This document shows positions 39,208 to 47,182 of a stretch of DNA of 64,000 bases, piece after piece. The notes below the pieces were generated by a model that had not been told where the DNA came from, did no database searches, and saw nothing but the letters and a program-made list of their open reading frames with translations. Numbering within the stretch: position 1 is the first letter of the stretch; each line of letters starts with the position of its first letter. Source of the DNA: Clostridiales bacterium (lineage in GTDB: Bacteria; Bacillota; Clostridia; Christensenellales; CAG-917); contig CP091734.1 of the NCBI GenBank assembly GCA_022009995.1, forward strand, positions 1,240,001-1,304,000. The letters are read 5' to 3'. A program made the position numbers and the translations under genes.

Positions 39208-40678
39208 ATGCAATTTGATTTATATAACGATATTGCGACGCGCACCGGCGGCGATATTTACGTCGGCGTCGTCGGACCCGTCAGAAGCGGCAAATCGACC
39301 TTTATCAAGCGTTTTATGGACGCTCTCGTAATCGACGCCATAAAGGACAAAAACGCCCGAAAAAGGGCTGTCGACGAACTGCCGCAATCGGGCGACGGCA
39401 AAAGTATAATGACGACTCAGCCGAACTTTGTCCCGAGCGAAGCGGTCAGCGTAACCGTTTCGGACAATCTTAACGTCAACGTAAGGATGATCGACTGCGT
39501 CGGTTACGTCGTGGAAGGCGCGCTCGGCGCGGAAGAAAACGGCAAGGAAAGACTTGTTCGCACCCCGTGGACGGACGACGAAATTCCTTTTGCGAAAGCG
39601 GCGGAAATTGGCACGGAAAGTAATCAAGGAGCACTCGACAATCGGCGTAGTCGTCACGACGGACGGCACGATAACGGATATTCCGCGCGACAATTATGTC
39701 CCCGCAGAAGAACGCGTCGTTGCCGAAATGAAGGAAATCGGAAAACCTTTTGTGATTCTTATCAACAGCGCGATGCCCGAAAGCAGCGAAACGGCAAGGC
39801 TCAAAGCCGAACTTGAAAAGAAATACGACGCGCCCGTCGTCGTCAAGGACGCGCTGAATATGTCGGAAGACGACGTGTCCGAAATCATGGGCGCGGTGCT
39901 GTCGGAATTCCCGATTAAACTTATCGACGTGAACGCTCCCCGCTGGATACAGGCGTTATCGCGCGACAACGGCATTGTGAAAGAACTTGTCGATATTCTG
40001 AAACGTCGGTAGCGAAATTTTCCGTATGCGCGACGTGGACAAAATCAAGGCGGCGTTTTCCGACTCTCAATACTTTGAAATCGGCGACGGAGCGAGCGTT
40101 GACGCAGGGCGCGGGCGCATCGAACTCGACCTTAAAATCAAGCCCGAACTTTCTTCAAGGTTTTGTCGGACGAGTGCGGACACGAAATCCCCGATGATTT
40201 CACGCTTATGAGTTACGTAAGGTTTTTGAAGAAAGCCGAAACCGAATATTCCAAACTCAAAAACGCTCTGGACGAAGTTTACGAGACGGGCTACGGCGTC
40301 GTGTCCCCGACAAACGACGATATCGTCGTCGAAGAACCCGAAATGTTCAAGCAGGGCGGTCAATACGGCATAAAAATCAAGGCGAGCGCGCCGAGCCTGC
40401 ACCTTATAAAAGTTGACGTAAGGACGGAAGTCAGCCCGATTATCGGCACCGAGCAGCAAAGCGGACGGTTTATCGACGATATGCTTGACAAATACGAAAA
40501 CGACCGTGCCGCACTTTTAAGCACTAATGTTTTCGGCAGAACCCTGAACGACCTGATGGCGGACGGACTTTCCGTAAAAATCAACGAAATGCCCGACGAA
40601 GCCAAAACGAAAATGCGCCGCACGATCACGAAAATCGTCAACGAAGGCAAGGGCGGCGTGCTGTGTATCCTTTTATAA
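39208..40678 (+). CDS. spoIVA: Stage IV sporulation protein A (three frameshifts)
   Basis: Spore-coat base-layer ATPase made in the mother cell; it polymerises on the outer forespore membrane. About 490 residues, normal. MQFDLYNDIATRTGGDIYVG, the P-loop VVGPVRSGKSTFIKRF, MTTQPNFVPSEAV, VRMIDCVGYVVEGALG, EHSTIGVVVTTDGTITDIPR, and C-terminal GRFIDDMLDKYENDRAALL. Frame changes near 39613, 40010 and 40152. Ribosome site TGGAGG eight bases upstream. With yqfC/yqfD it shows that the organism forms endospores or descends from a spore-former. Confidence 0.96.
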
Positions 40679-40708
40679 CTTAATTTAACGGGACGACAAA
40701 TAAGCAAA

Positions 40709-40752
40709 AATTGTGCAATTATGCAACAAAATTGATATAATTGTGCAATTTT
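40709..40752. promoter_or_regulatory. Two AATTGTGCAATT palindromic repeats, possible operator
   Basis: AATTGTGCAATT (each half AATTG/CAATT around TG) occurs near 40710 and again near 40739, about 29 bases apart, upstream of the rdgB promoter. Spacing of nearly three helical turns would place both on the same DNA face. Confidence 0.5.
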
Positions 40753-40794
40753 TTGCATTTTTGTGTCGATTTGTATAAAAAAAAGACAATGCCG

Positions 40795-40823
40795 TTGACA
40801 CTTTCTTGTTAATATATTAAAAT
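40795..40823 (+). promoter_or_regulatory. Sigma-A promoter for rdgB
   Basis: TTGACA (40795-40800), 17-base spacer, TAAAAT (40818-40823); AAGGAGG is 8 bases before the ATG at 40875. Confidence 0.8.
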
Positions 40824-40874
40824 GGAATTTAGGGTTATTTTATTACAATATAGATTGGTAAGGAGGTTATCGAA

Positions 40875-41480
40875 ATGAAGCTATTACTCTCAACCTCGAA
40901 CGAAGACAAAACTCACGAACTTAAATCATTGCTCGAACCGCTCGGACACACAGTATATACGTTAAAAGACTATGGTTTGAAGATTCGCGTCGAAGCAAAA
41001 GGGATTACTTTTTTTCAGAACGCATTATTGAAGGCGCAAGCCGTGTCGAAAGTTGTCGACATACCCGTTCTCGGCGACGAAAGCGGACTTGTCGTGCCTG
41101 CTCTTAACGGGGAGCCGGGCGTTTACAGCGCGCGCTATGCCGGCGAAGTACATAATAACGTCGCAAACATTCAGCTGCTTTTGAGAAAGATGGAAAACAT
41201 CACCGACCGCGAGGCTTATATGCAGACCGTTTTGGTGCTTATGTATCCCGACGGACAGTATTACTACGGCGAAGGTTCGGCAAGGGGCACGATCACGCGT
41301 TCGCGCCGCGGTTTCAACGGCTTCGGTTACGACAGCGTGTTTTATTCGCCGCAACTCAAAAAGACTTTTGCCGAGGCGTCCTTTGTCGAAAAGCAATCGG
41401 TCAGCCATCGTTTGCAGGCGGTCAACGATTTGTTCAGAAAAGTCAACGCAAACGAAGGCGCGATGAATTCAAAAAAATAA
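40875..41480 (+). CDS. rdgB: XTP/dITP pyrophosphatase (Ham1/RdgB)
   Basis: Removes non-canonical purine nucleotides (XTP, dITP) from the pool. 201 residues, intact. LLLSTSNEDKTHELKSLL at the N-terminus, VLGDESGLVVPALNGEPGVY with the catalytic Asp, SARYAG, RGFNGFGYDSVFYSP and SFVEKQSVSHRLQAV, where KxxSHR is the nucleobase-binding signature. Stop is immediately followed by the GTG of the phosphoesterase, an arrangement often seen for rdgB-yfcE pairs. Confidence 0.95.
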   Translation: MKLLLSTSNEDKTHELKSLLEPLGHTVYTLKDYGLKIRVEAKGITFFQNALLKAQAVSKVVDIPVLGDESGLVVPALNGEPGVYSARYAGEVHNNVANIQLLLRKMENITDREAYMQTVLVLMYPDGQYYYGEGSARGTITRSRRGFNGFGYDSVFYSPQLKKTFAEASFVEKQSVSHRLQAVNDLFRKVNANEGAMNSKK

Positions 41481-41950
41481 GTGAAAACGATATTTTGTTT
41501 TTCCGACCTTCACAACGCCGCAATATCGGAATGGTATCGCGGCGTTATGGAAGAGTCGGATTATATTTTCTTTGCAGGCGACGGGATTTTCGGCGTAACG
41601 CGTACGCTTGAAAACGTCGCCGATAAACTTTATGCGGTGGGCGGCAACTGCGACAACTCGCTTTATCCCGAGGAACTTGTCGTTGACGTCGAAAAGGTCA
41701 GGTTTCTTATCGTGCACGGGCACCGTTTCCACGATAAACTCGACCTTGTGTACCGCGCAAAAGAGGTCGGCGCAGACTGCGTTTGTTTCGGGCATACTCA
41801 TTCGTATTCCGACGAAACCTATGACGGCGTGCGCCTTATCAACGACGGAAGCTTTCACATTCGGTCACGGGGGACGTCGGATACGTCTATATCGTGGTCG
41901 AAGGGAAAAATATTTTTGCAAATTTTGTAAAAACGGGCGATTTTCGTTGA
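41481..41950 (+). CDS. YfcE/MJ0936-like metallophosphoesterase (frameshift near the C-terminus)
   Basis: Calcineurin-like phosphodiesterase. It starts at GTG 41481 directly after the rdgB stop. Metal ligands: CFSDLHNAAI, FFAGDGIFG, GGNCDN, VHGHRF and FGHTHSYSDE. In the original frame it ends at 41930 with an unlikely tail; shifting frame near 41868 (CACGGGGGACG) gives RGDVGYVYIVVEGKNIFANF, a better family ending, with a stop at 41948-41950. That stop lies inside the -35 box of the tRNA promoter. Confidence 0.88.
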
Positions 41951-41975
41951 CATATATTTTCGGGTATTATATAAT
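41947..41975 (+). promoter_or_regulatory. Consensus sigma-A promoter of the tRNA cluster
   Basis: TTGACA (41947-41952), 17-base spacer, TATAAT (41970-41975), a full match to consensus, 21 bases before the first tRNA. Confidence 0.92.
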
Positions 41976-41995
41976 TGCAAAGCGTTGCGACTTAT

Positions 41996-42069
<74 letters not shown>

Positions 42070-42100
42070 AAGGAACGCAATCCTACGTTAAATAATGCTT

Positions 42101-42177
42101 GGGCCAGTAGCTCAGTAGGATAGAGCAACGGCCTTCTAAGCCGTAGGTCAGGGGTTCGAATCCCTTCTGGCTCGCCA
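42101..42177 (+). tRNA. tRNA-Arg (TCT)
   Basis: Acceptor GGGCCAG/CTGGCTC with one G-T pair, anticodon loop CTTCTAA, T loop GGTTCGAATCC, encoded CCA. Confidence 0.95.
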
Positions 42178-42182
42178 GATTT

Positions 42183-42260
42183 GGTGGGTATAGCTCAGTT
42201 GGTTAGAGCGCCAGGTTGTGGCCCTGGAGGCCGTGGGTTCGAGTCCCACTACTCACCCCA
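42183..42260 (+). tRNA. tRNA-His (GTG)
   Basis: Anticodon arm CCAGG-TTGTGGC-CCTGG. The extra 5' G (42183) faces C73 (42257), the histidine identity feature. Encoded CCA. Confidence 0.95.
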
Positions 42261-42287
42261 CTATTACCAAATCGGTGATGAAAACGT

Positions 42288-42362
42288 AGGGGTGTCGCCA
42301 AGCGGTAAGGCACTAGATTTTGATTCTAGCATTCGTAAGTTCAAATCTTGCCACCCCTGCCA
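42288..42362 (+). tRNA. tRNA-Gln (TTG)
   Basis: Acceptor AGGGGTG/CACCCCT, anticodon loop TTTTGAT, T loop GTTCAAATC, discriminator G, encoded CCA. Confidence 0.93.
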
Positions 42363-42367
42363 AATAT

Positions 42368-42443
42368 GATCCACTAGCTCAGTCGGTAGAGCACTTGACT
42401 TTTAATCAAGGTGTCCGGAGTTCGAATCTCCGGTGGATCACCA
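42368..42443 (+). tRNA. tRNA-Lys (TTT)
   Basis: Acceptor GATCCAC/GTGGATC, anticodon arm CTTGA-CTTTTAA-TCAAG, discriminator A, encoded CCA. Confidence 0.95.
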
Positions 42444-42452
42444 ACTTAACTT

Positions 42453-42536
42453 GCGACCGTGGCGGAACTGGCAGACGCGCCAGCCTTAGGAGCTGGTATC
42501 ACAGATGTGTGAGTTCGAGTCTCTCCGGTCGCACCA
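42453..42536 (+). tRNA. tRNA-Leu (TAG)
   Basis: 84 bases with a long variable arm, acceptor GCGACCG/CGGTCGC, anticodon arm CCAGC-CTTAGGA-GCTGG, encoded CCA. Confidence 0.95.
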
Positions 42537-42573
42537 TTTGTTTTCCGCCACTGGCAGCACCTTAAAAAAGTAT

Positions 42574-42649
42574 GCGCCTTTAGCTCAGTTGGTAGAGCAA
42601 CTGACTCTTAATCAGTGGGTCCCGGGTTCGAATCCCTGAAGGCGCACCA
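42574..42649 (+). tRNA. tRNA-Lys (CTT)
   Basis: Acceptor GCGCCTT/AAGGCGC, anticodon arm CTGA-CTCTTAA-TCAG, encoded CCA. Second lysine tRNA of the cluster. Confidence 0.95.
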
Positions 42650-42877
42650 TCAACGAGCCTACGCGAAAGCGTATTGGCGCGGGCTTATCGGACAAAAGTT
42701 TCAGGACTACGGAAGATAAGCAAATTTTACTTACGGTAAGCGTACGCCGATTTACGAATTGTCGTTTGACGGCGAAAAACGCTTACGACGGTAAGTGAAC
42801 GCGTCGGGACACCGACGTAAGAAACACTTCGAAAAACGGCGAAAGGACAGTCGAGTGTTTATTAATCAACATAATAT
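42650..42877. other. 228-base spacer inside the tRNA cluster
   Basis: No gene found. It holds inverted repeats (ACTTACGGTAAGCGT near 42729 against ACGCTTAC...GTAAGT near 42779-42798; CGTCGGGACACCGACG near 42808). All other gaps in the cluster are 5-37 bases. It could be a processed spacer, a small structured RNA or a relic of a lost tRNA. Confidence 0.5.
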
Positions 42878-42952
42878 GCGGGAGTGATTCAGTGGTAGAA
42901 TGCCACCTTGCCAAGGTGGAAGTCGCGGGTCCGAATCCCGTCTCCCGCTCCA
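42878..42952 (+). tRNA. tRNA-Gly (GCC)
   Basis: Acceptor GCGGGAG/CTCCCGC, anticodon loop CTTGCCAA region with anticodon GCC, discriminator T, encoded CCA. Last tRNA of the cluster. Confidence 0.95.
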
Positions 42953-42991
42953 AAAGAAAACGAACACGCTTTTGTGTTCGTTTTCTTTTTA
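42953..42991 (+). terminator. Terminator of the tRNA cluster
   Basis: AAGAAAACGAACAC pairs perfectly with GTGTTCGTTTTCTT around GCTTTT, ending in a T run. Confidence 0.93.
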
Positions 42992-43024
42992 CGCGAGAGA
43001 ACGGGATCGAACCTTGCACAATGA

Positions 43025-43167
43025 TATAAAAACAGAATAATAATGAAGTAAGTAATATATCGTACTTTGTTATAAAATAAAGTATGTGTGCAAGGTTCGG
43101 GCGCAGCCCGCCGTTGTGCAGTTGGATTGACGATGAGTTAAAGTTTGTAGCGATACGGAGTTTATCA
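43025..43167. repeat. Direct repeat, copy A (about 143 bp)
   Basis: From TATAAAAACAGAATAATAAT to GATACGGAGTTTATCA; closely matched by 43241-43383. Shared inside: GAAGTAAGTAATATAT, GTACTTTGTTAT, GCAAGGTTCGGGCGCAG and GATTGACGATGAGTTAAAG. No protein that I recognise. The stretch 42992-43668 otherwise holds no gene. Confidence 0.8.
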
Positions 43168-43240
43168 TAGAAGTACACAATGCATAGGCTATCCCGTCTC
43201 CTGCTCGCGGGAAAGCAATCATATTCTGCATTGTCGCGAT

Positions 43241-43383
43241 TATAAAAAACAAAATAATAATGAAGTAAGTAATATATTGTACTTTGTTATTAAATAAAGT
43301 ATGCGCGCAAGGTTCGGGCGCAGCCGCCGCTCAGCAGTCGGATTGACGATGAGTTAAAGTTTGCAGCGATACGGAGTATATCA
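43241..43383. repeat. Direct repeat, copy B (about 143 bp)
   Basis: Near-identical to 43025-43167, offset by 216 bases. The TACTTTGTTATAAAA portion also occurs near 54580. A hairpin AAACCGT...ACGGTTT follows near 43441. Confidence 0.8.
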
Positions 43384-43610
43384 AACAACCTTGCTTTTTG
43401 ACGTTTATTTAACGTGTTTGATTTTTTCGTTTCAAATCGTAAACCGTAAAAAGCGACGGTTTTTGGAAAGAACAGGGGGATTTTATGCATTTACGTTTGG
43501 AATTTCTCAAAAATCGGCTGTTTTGATTTATTAAAATCAACGTTTGACGAATATTAAGTAAAATCGCGCAAAAATAAAATTAATTTTTGAAAGAAAATGC
43601 ACTTTTTTCC

Positions 43611-43639
43611 TTTACACAATTAAAGAATAAAAGTATAAT
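43611..43639 (+). promoter_or_regulatory. Sigma-A promoter for the TrpR-like gene
   Basis: TTTACA (43611-43616), 17-base spacer, TATAAT (43634-43639), 30 bases before the ATG. Confidence 0.78.
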
Positions 43640-43668
43640 GAAACTGAAATAAAACGATAAGGTGAATT

Positions 43669-43953
43669 ATGATTGATAAAAAGATTACCGACGATATGCT
43701 CAGTGAACTTTACAGCACGCTTGCGTCATTGCAAACCGCAGACGACGTGAAAACGCTTTTTGAAGACCTTTGCACGTATAAGGAAATTGAACAAATGGCA
43801 CAGCGTATTACCGCGGCAAGGCTCTTGCTGGAAGGAAACACTTACGCTCGCGTGATTGAGCGCACCGATATTTCTTCGGCGACGTTATCGCGCGTTTCGC
43901 GTTGCATACAGCACGGTAGCGGCGGATACAAGAAATTTATCAAGACGGAATAA
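43669..43953 (+). CDS. YerC/YecD-type TrpR-related DNA-binding protein
   Basis: 94 residues, intact. LYSTLASLQTADDVKTLFED and LCTYKEIEQMAQRITAARLL, then a helix-turn-helix (TYARVIERTDISSATLSRVS RCI) as in the TrpR-like YerC family. The regulated genes are unknown; it may act on itself and on sdaA, which starts 30 bases later. AAGGTG is 5 bases before the ATG. Confidence 0.9.
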   Translation: MIDKKITDDMLSELYSTLASLQTADDVKTLFEDLCTYKEIEQMAQRITAARLLLEGNTYARVIERTDISSATLSRVSRCIQHGSGGYKKFIKTE

Positions 43954-43982
43954 TTGACAGTGTTTATTGTCATATTGACACA

Positions 43983-45203
43983 ATGAAATCATTAACAGAA
44001 TTATATAAAATCGGCGCGGGTCCGTCATCGTCGCATACGATGGGTCCCGAAAAGGCTTGCAAGATTTTTGCCGAAAATTACAAGGACGCCGATTCTTTCA
44101 AAGTCATACTTTACGGCTCGCTCGCAATGACGGGAAAAGGTCACGGCACCGACCGTATCGTTATTTCCACGCTAAAAAAACCGACGGAAGTCGTTTTCAA
44201 TACCGAAGAAAAGGATATCCCGCACGAAAACACGATGGATCTTATCGCATTATCGCACGGAAACGTCATTGACAGATGGCGCGTTCTGAGCGTGGGCGGG
44301 GGAGCAATCGAAATCGTCGGGCGCGGAAAGTACGATCCCCCCGAAGTTTACGACCTTAATTCGTTTTCGGAAATCGCGGCGTACTGCAAAAAACACAGAA
44401 TCCGTATTCCCGATTACGTCGAAAGGGTCGAAGGACCTGAAATTTTCGATTACCTGAAAAAAATATGGGCGCAGATGAAGGACACCGTGCAAAACGGGCT
44501 GGACGCCTCCGGCACGATCCCCGGCGGTCTTAATCTGCAACGAAAGGCGAAGTTCCTTTTCAGACAACGCCATATCGACGAAAGTCCCGAAACGCGTGAA
44601 AACAGGCTTGTGTGCGCGTTCGCGTACGCCGTGAGCGAAGAAAACGCGTGCGGGCATACGATCGTGACCGCGGCTACGTGCGGTTCGTCGGGCGTCGTAC
44701 CCGCGGTGCTTACCTATATGCAGGACAAACGCGGCTTTTCCGACAAGGAAATCGTCAGGGCGCTTGCGACGGCGGGCATCGTCGGAAATATTGTCAAACA
44801 AAACGCAAGTATTTCGGGCGCGGAATGCGGGTGTCAGGCGGAAATCGGCACGGCGTGCAGTATGGCATCCGCCGCTCTTGCGGAGCTTTACGATATGGAT
44901 TTGGAACAGATCGAATACGCCGCGGAAGTCGCGATGGAGCATCATCTTGGGCTTACGTGCGATCCGATTTTCGGGCTTGTGCAAATCCCCTGCATCGAAA
45001 GGAATGCAGTTGCCGCAATGCGCGCGATAAACGCTGTATCCCTTGCAAATTTTCTGACCGAAACAAGAAAAATATCTTTCGATATGGTTGTCGAAACGAT
45101 GTACGAAACGGGCAAGGATCTGAAAAAGAACTACCGCGAAACCGCAACGGGCGGGCTTGCGAAACTTTATCACGAGGAGCACGATGAATCCAAAGACGCT
45201 TGA
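43983..45203 (+). CDS. sdaA: L-serine dehydratase, single-chain iron-sulfur type
   Basis: Converts L-serine to pyruvate and ammonia with a [4Fe-4S] cluster. 406 residues, intact. N-terminal beta domain KIGAGPSSSHTMGPEKA; GKGHGTDRI; catalytic part with SISGAECGCQAEIGTACSMA and CDPIFGLVQIPCIERNA, which hold the cluster cysteines. It opposes the serC-serA pathway elsewhere in the window. Likely co-transcribed with the TrpR-like gene. It overlaps the acetyltransferase start by 20 bases. Confidence 0.95.
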   Translation: MKSLTELYKIGAGPSSSHTMGPEKACKIFAENYKDADSFKVILYGSLAMTGKGHGTDRIVISTLKKPTEVVFNTEEKDIPHENTMDLIALSHGNVIDRWRVLSVGGGAIEIVGRGKYDPPEVYDLNSFSEIAAYCKKHRIRIPDYVERVEGPEIFDYLKKIWAQMKDTVQNGLDASGTIPGGLNLQRKAKFLFRQRHIDESPETRENRLVCAFAYAVSEENACGHTIVTAATCGSSGVVPAVLTYMQDKRGFSDKEIVRALATAGIVGNIVKQNASISGAECGCQAEIGTACSMASAALAELYDMDLEQIEYAAEVAMEHHLGLTCDPIFGLVQIPCIERNAVAAMRAINAVSLANFLTETRKISFDMVVETMYETGKDLKKNYRETATGGLAKLYHEEHDESKDA

Positions 45204-45717
45204 CGACGGACGGGAAGTAATTTTCCGTTTTGCCGAAAAATCCGACGCAAAAGAAATTCTTTCCTACCTTAAAAAGGTAGGAAGCGAGACGGACTTTTTA
45301 TCGTTCGGGTTCGAGGGCGTTGGTTCGGACGTACAAAAGGAAGAAGAAATCATCACTCGTTTTGCCCGCGCAACGACATCGGCGATGATCGTGGGGACTC
45401 TTTCCGACAGGATAATTTCAATCGGCACTCTGTCCGCAAACGCCACAAGCAGATTTTCGCATAACGCAGAAGCCGGGATAAGCGTGCTGAAAGAATTCTG
45501 GGGAAAAGGAATCGGCGCGCACCTTATGAATTTAATCCTTGAATTCGCGCGGACGACGAAGCACGTCAAAAACGTTCATTTGACGGTTATCGACGAAAAC
45601 GACAGGGCGATGTCGCTGTACGAAAAGACGGGGTTTAAGGTCGTCGGGCGATACAAAAACTTTTCGTTTGTCGACGGAAAATACCGCGACGCGATAATAA
45701 TGGAAAAAGAAATCTGA
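45184..45717 (+). CDS. GNAT family N-acetyltransferase
   Basis: 177 residues. Start at MNPKTLDDGRE with GAGGAG upstream, inside the end of sdaA. Acetyl-CoA motif A: AGISVLKEFWGKGIGAHLMN; motif B: LTVIDENDRAMSLYEKTGFK. The ending GKYRDAIIMEKEI is typical. Substrate unknown. A terminator follows. Confidence 0.9.
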   Translation: MNPKTLDDGREVIFRFAEKSDAKEILSYLKKVGSETDFLSFGFEGVGSDVQKEEEIITRFARATTSAMIVGTLSDRIISIGTLSANATSRFSHNAEAGISVLKEFWGKGIGAHLMNLILEFARTTKHVKNVHLTVIDENDRAMSLYEKTGFKVVGRYKNFSFVDGKYRDAIIMEKEI

Positions 45718-45732
45718 AATATTTTAATTGCG

Positions 45733-45762
45733 ACAAACCACCTTAAAGGTGGTTTTTCTTTT
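45733..45762 (+). terminator. Terminator after the GNAT gene
   Basis: AAACCACCTT (about 45735-45744) pairs with AAGGTGGTTT, followed by TTCTTTTTT. Confidence 0.88.
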
Positions 45763-45803
45763 TTGAAAAGAATATCCGCCCCGATTTTTGCATATTCTTT
45801 CGT

Positions 45804-46058
45804 ATGTTTTTGGATGAAATCAAAAAATCGTTGAAAATCGAAAATATGGAATTCGCGTCGCCTGTCGTAACCGTTTTCGGAAAAGTCGGCGCGGCAATCG
45901 AGGGACACAAAGGTCTGTTGTATTTTTCGGACGAAGAAATCAGATTTAAGGTAAAAAGCCGCATACTTTCGGTATCCGGCAAAAATTTGTCGCTTGTCGA
46001 GACGAGCGAGCGCGACGCCGTAATATCGGGAATCGTCGAAAAGGTGGACTATGTATAG
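45804..46058 (+). CDS. yqfC: Sporulation protein YqfC
   Basis: 84 residues, intact. FGKVGAAIEGHKGLLYFSDE and IRFKVKSRILSVSGKNL match the YqfC family, made in sporulating mother cells. It overlaps yqfD by 8 bases. First of the conserved sporulation/RNA-maturation block yqfC to recO. Confidence 0.88.
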   Translation: MFLDEIKKSLKIENMEFASPVVTVFGKVGAAIEGHKGLLYFSDEEIRFKVKSRILSVSGKNLSLVETSERDAVISGIVEKVDYV

Positions 46059-47168
46059 GTTTTTTGACGAAGTAACCGTTTCGGGCGCGTCGAAATCGAC
46101 CGTCATAAATAAACTTTTGCAGAAAAACGTCAGGATTTTCCGCGCTGAGTGTCAGGAAAACGGCATTAAATTTCGCATAAAGCCTAACGACCGTCAAAAA
46201 GTAATTGAAATATTCGACGCAATATGCTATAATTACAAAATAGTTAAAGGTATCGACAAAAATTCGGTTTTCGGATTTTTGAAACGCCGATGGGCAATCG
46301 CCGTATTTTTCGCGCTGGTTGCGGTAATGTTCGCGCTTATTCCGCGGTACGTTTACACCGTGTCCGTCGACGCCCCGTCTTATCTTTACGACGAGGTGAA
46401 GGGCGTTTTAATGGAATCGGGCGTGAAACGGTGGGAAAAAACGTCGGACGTTGACGCAAAAAATGTCGAAAGGCGCATAAGCGAAATCGACGGCGTGTCG
46501 TTTGCGGACGTGAAAGTTTCGGGCAGCACCGTATACGTGAGCGTTCGTCCGTCGCTTAAAAGTGCCGAAATCGTCGACGTACAAAAGGATATCCCTCTAT
46601 ATTCGGCGGCAGACGCCGTGATAACGCGGCAAATCGTGTTTTCGGGCACACCCGCATTTAAGGCGGGCGACAGCGTGAAAGCCGGCGACGCACTGATTTC
46701 CGTACGTTACGTCGGGCGAGGACAACCTGCCCACGGGCGCAAACGGCGAAGTTTTCGGGATAATCGGATATTCCGCAACGGTTTCATACGGCGGCTCTAT
46801 GACGACCTATGAAAAAAACGGAAACAGCAAGACGTACAGGGTTGTCGATTTTATGGGGCTTACGGGAAAAATGCCGAAAAGCCCGTACAAACTGTACGAA
46901 ACGCGAACAAGAAAGGTCGAATGCGGATTTCTGATTCCGCTGGGCTTTTTGGGAAATTACCTTTGACGAAATCGTCGGAACCACAATTTCTTTGCCGTAC
47001 GAGCAGGCGAAAGACGCCGTGATAAAGCGCGCGTCCGAACAAGCCGAAAAGGTCGTACCCGAAGACGCAAGGGTGATCCGACGCGAAATCAACGAAGTTG
47101 AAGCGGGCGGCGTGTATTACGTTACCGCCACGGTGTACGCCGAAGGACGTATCGACGCTTCACGATAA
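46051..47168 (+). CDS. yqfD: Sporulation protein YqfD (two frameshifts)
   Basis: About 372 residues joined; membrane protein needed for sporulation efficiency. A cytoplasmic N-terminal part (FFDEVTVSGASKSTVINKLL), a transmembrane helix (WAIAVFFALVAVMFALIPRY), then an outside region with the POTRA-like segment KTSDVDAKNVERRISEIDGV, FSGTPAFKAGDSVKAGDALI and a C-terminal part ending VYYVTATVYAEGRID. Frame changes near 46722 and 46958. Confidence 0.9.
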
Positions 47169-47182
47169 AGAGGTTATATATT

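Noticed and set aside
43070..43490. Minus-strand reading frames in the repeat region after the tRNAs
   Set aside because: They merely translate the two direct repeats, have no ribosome site and no recognisable domain.
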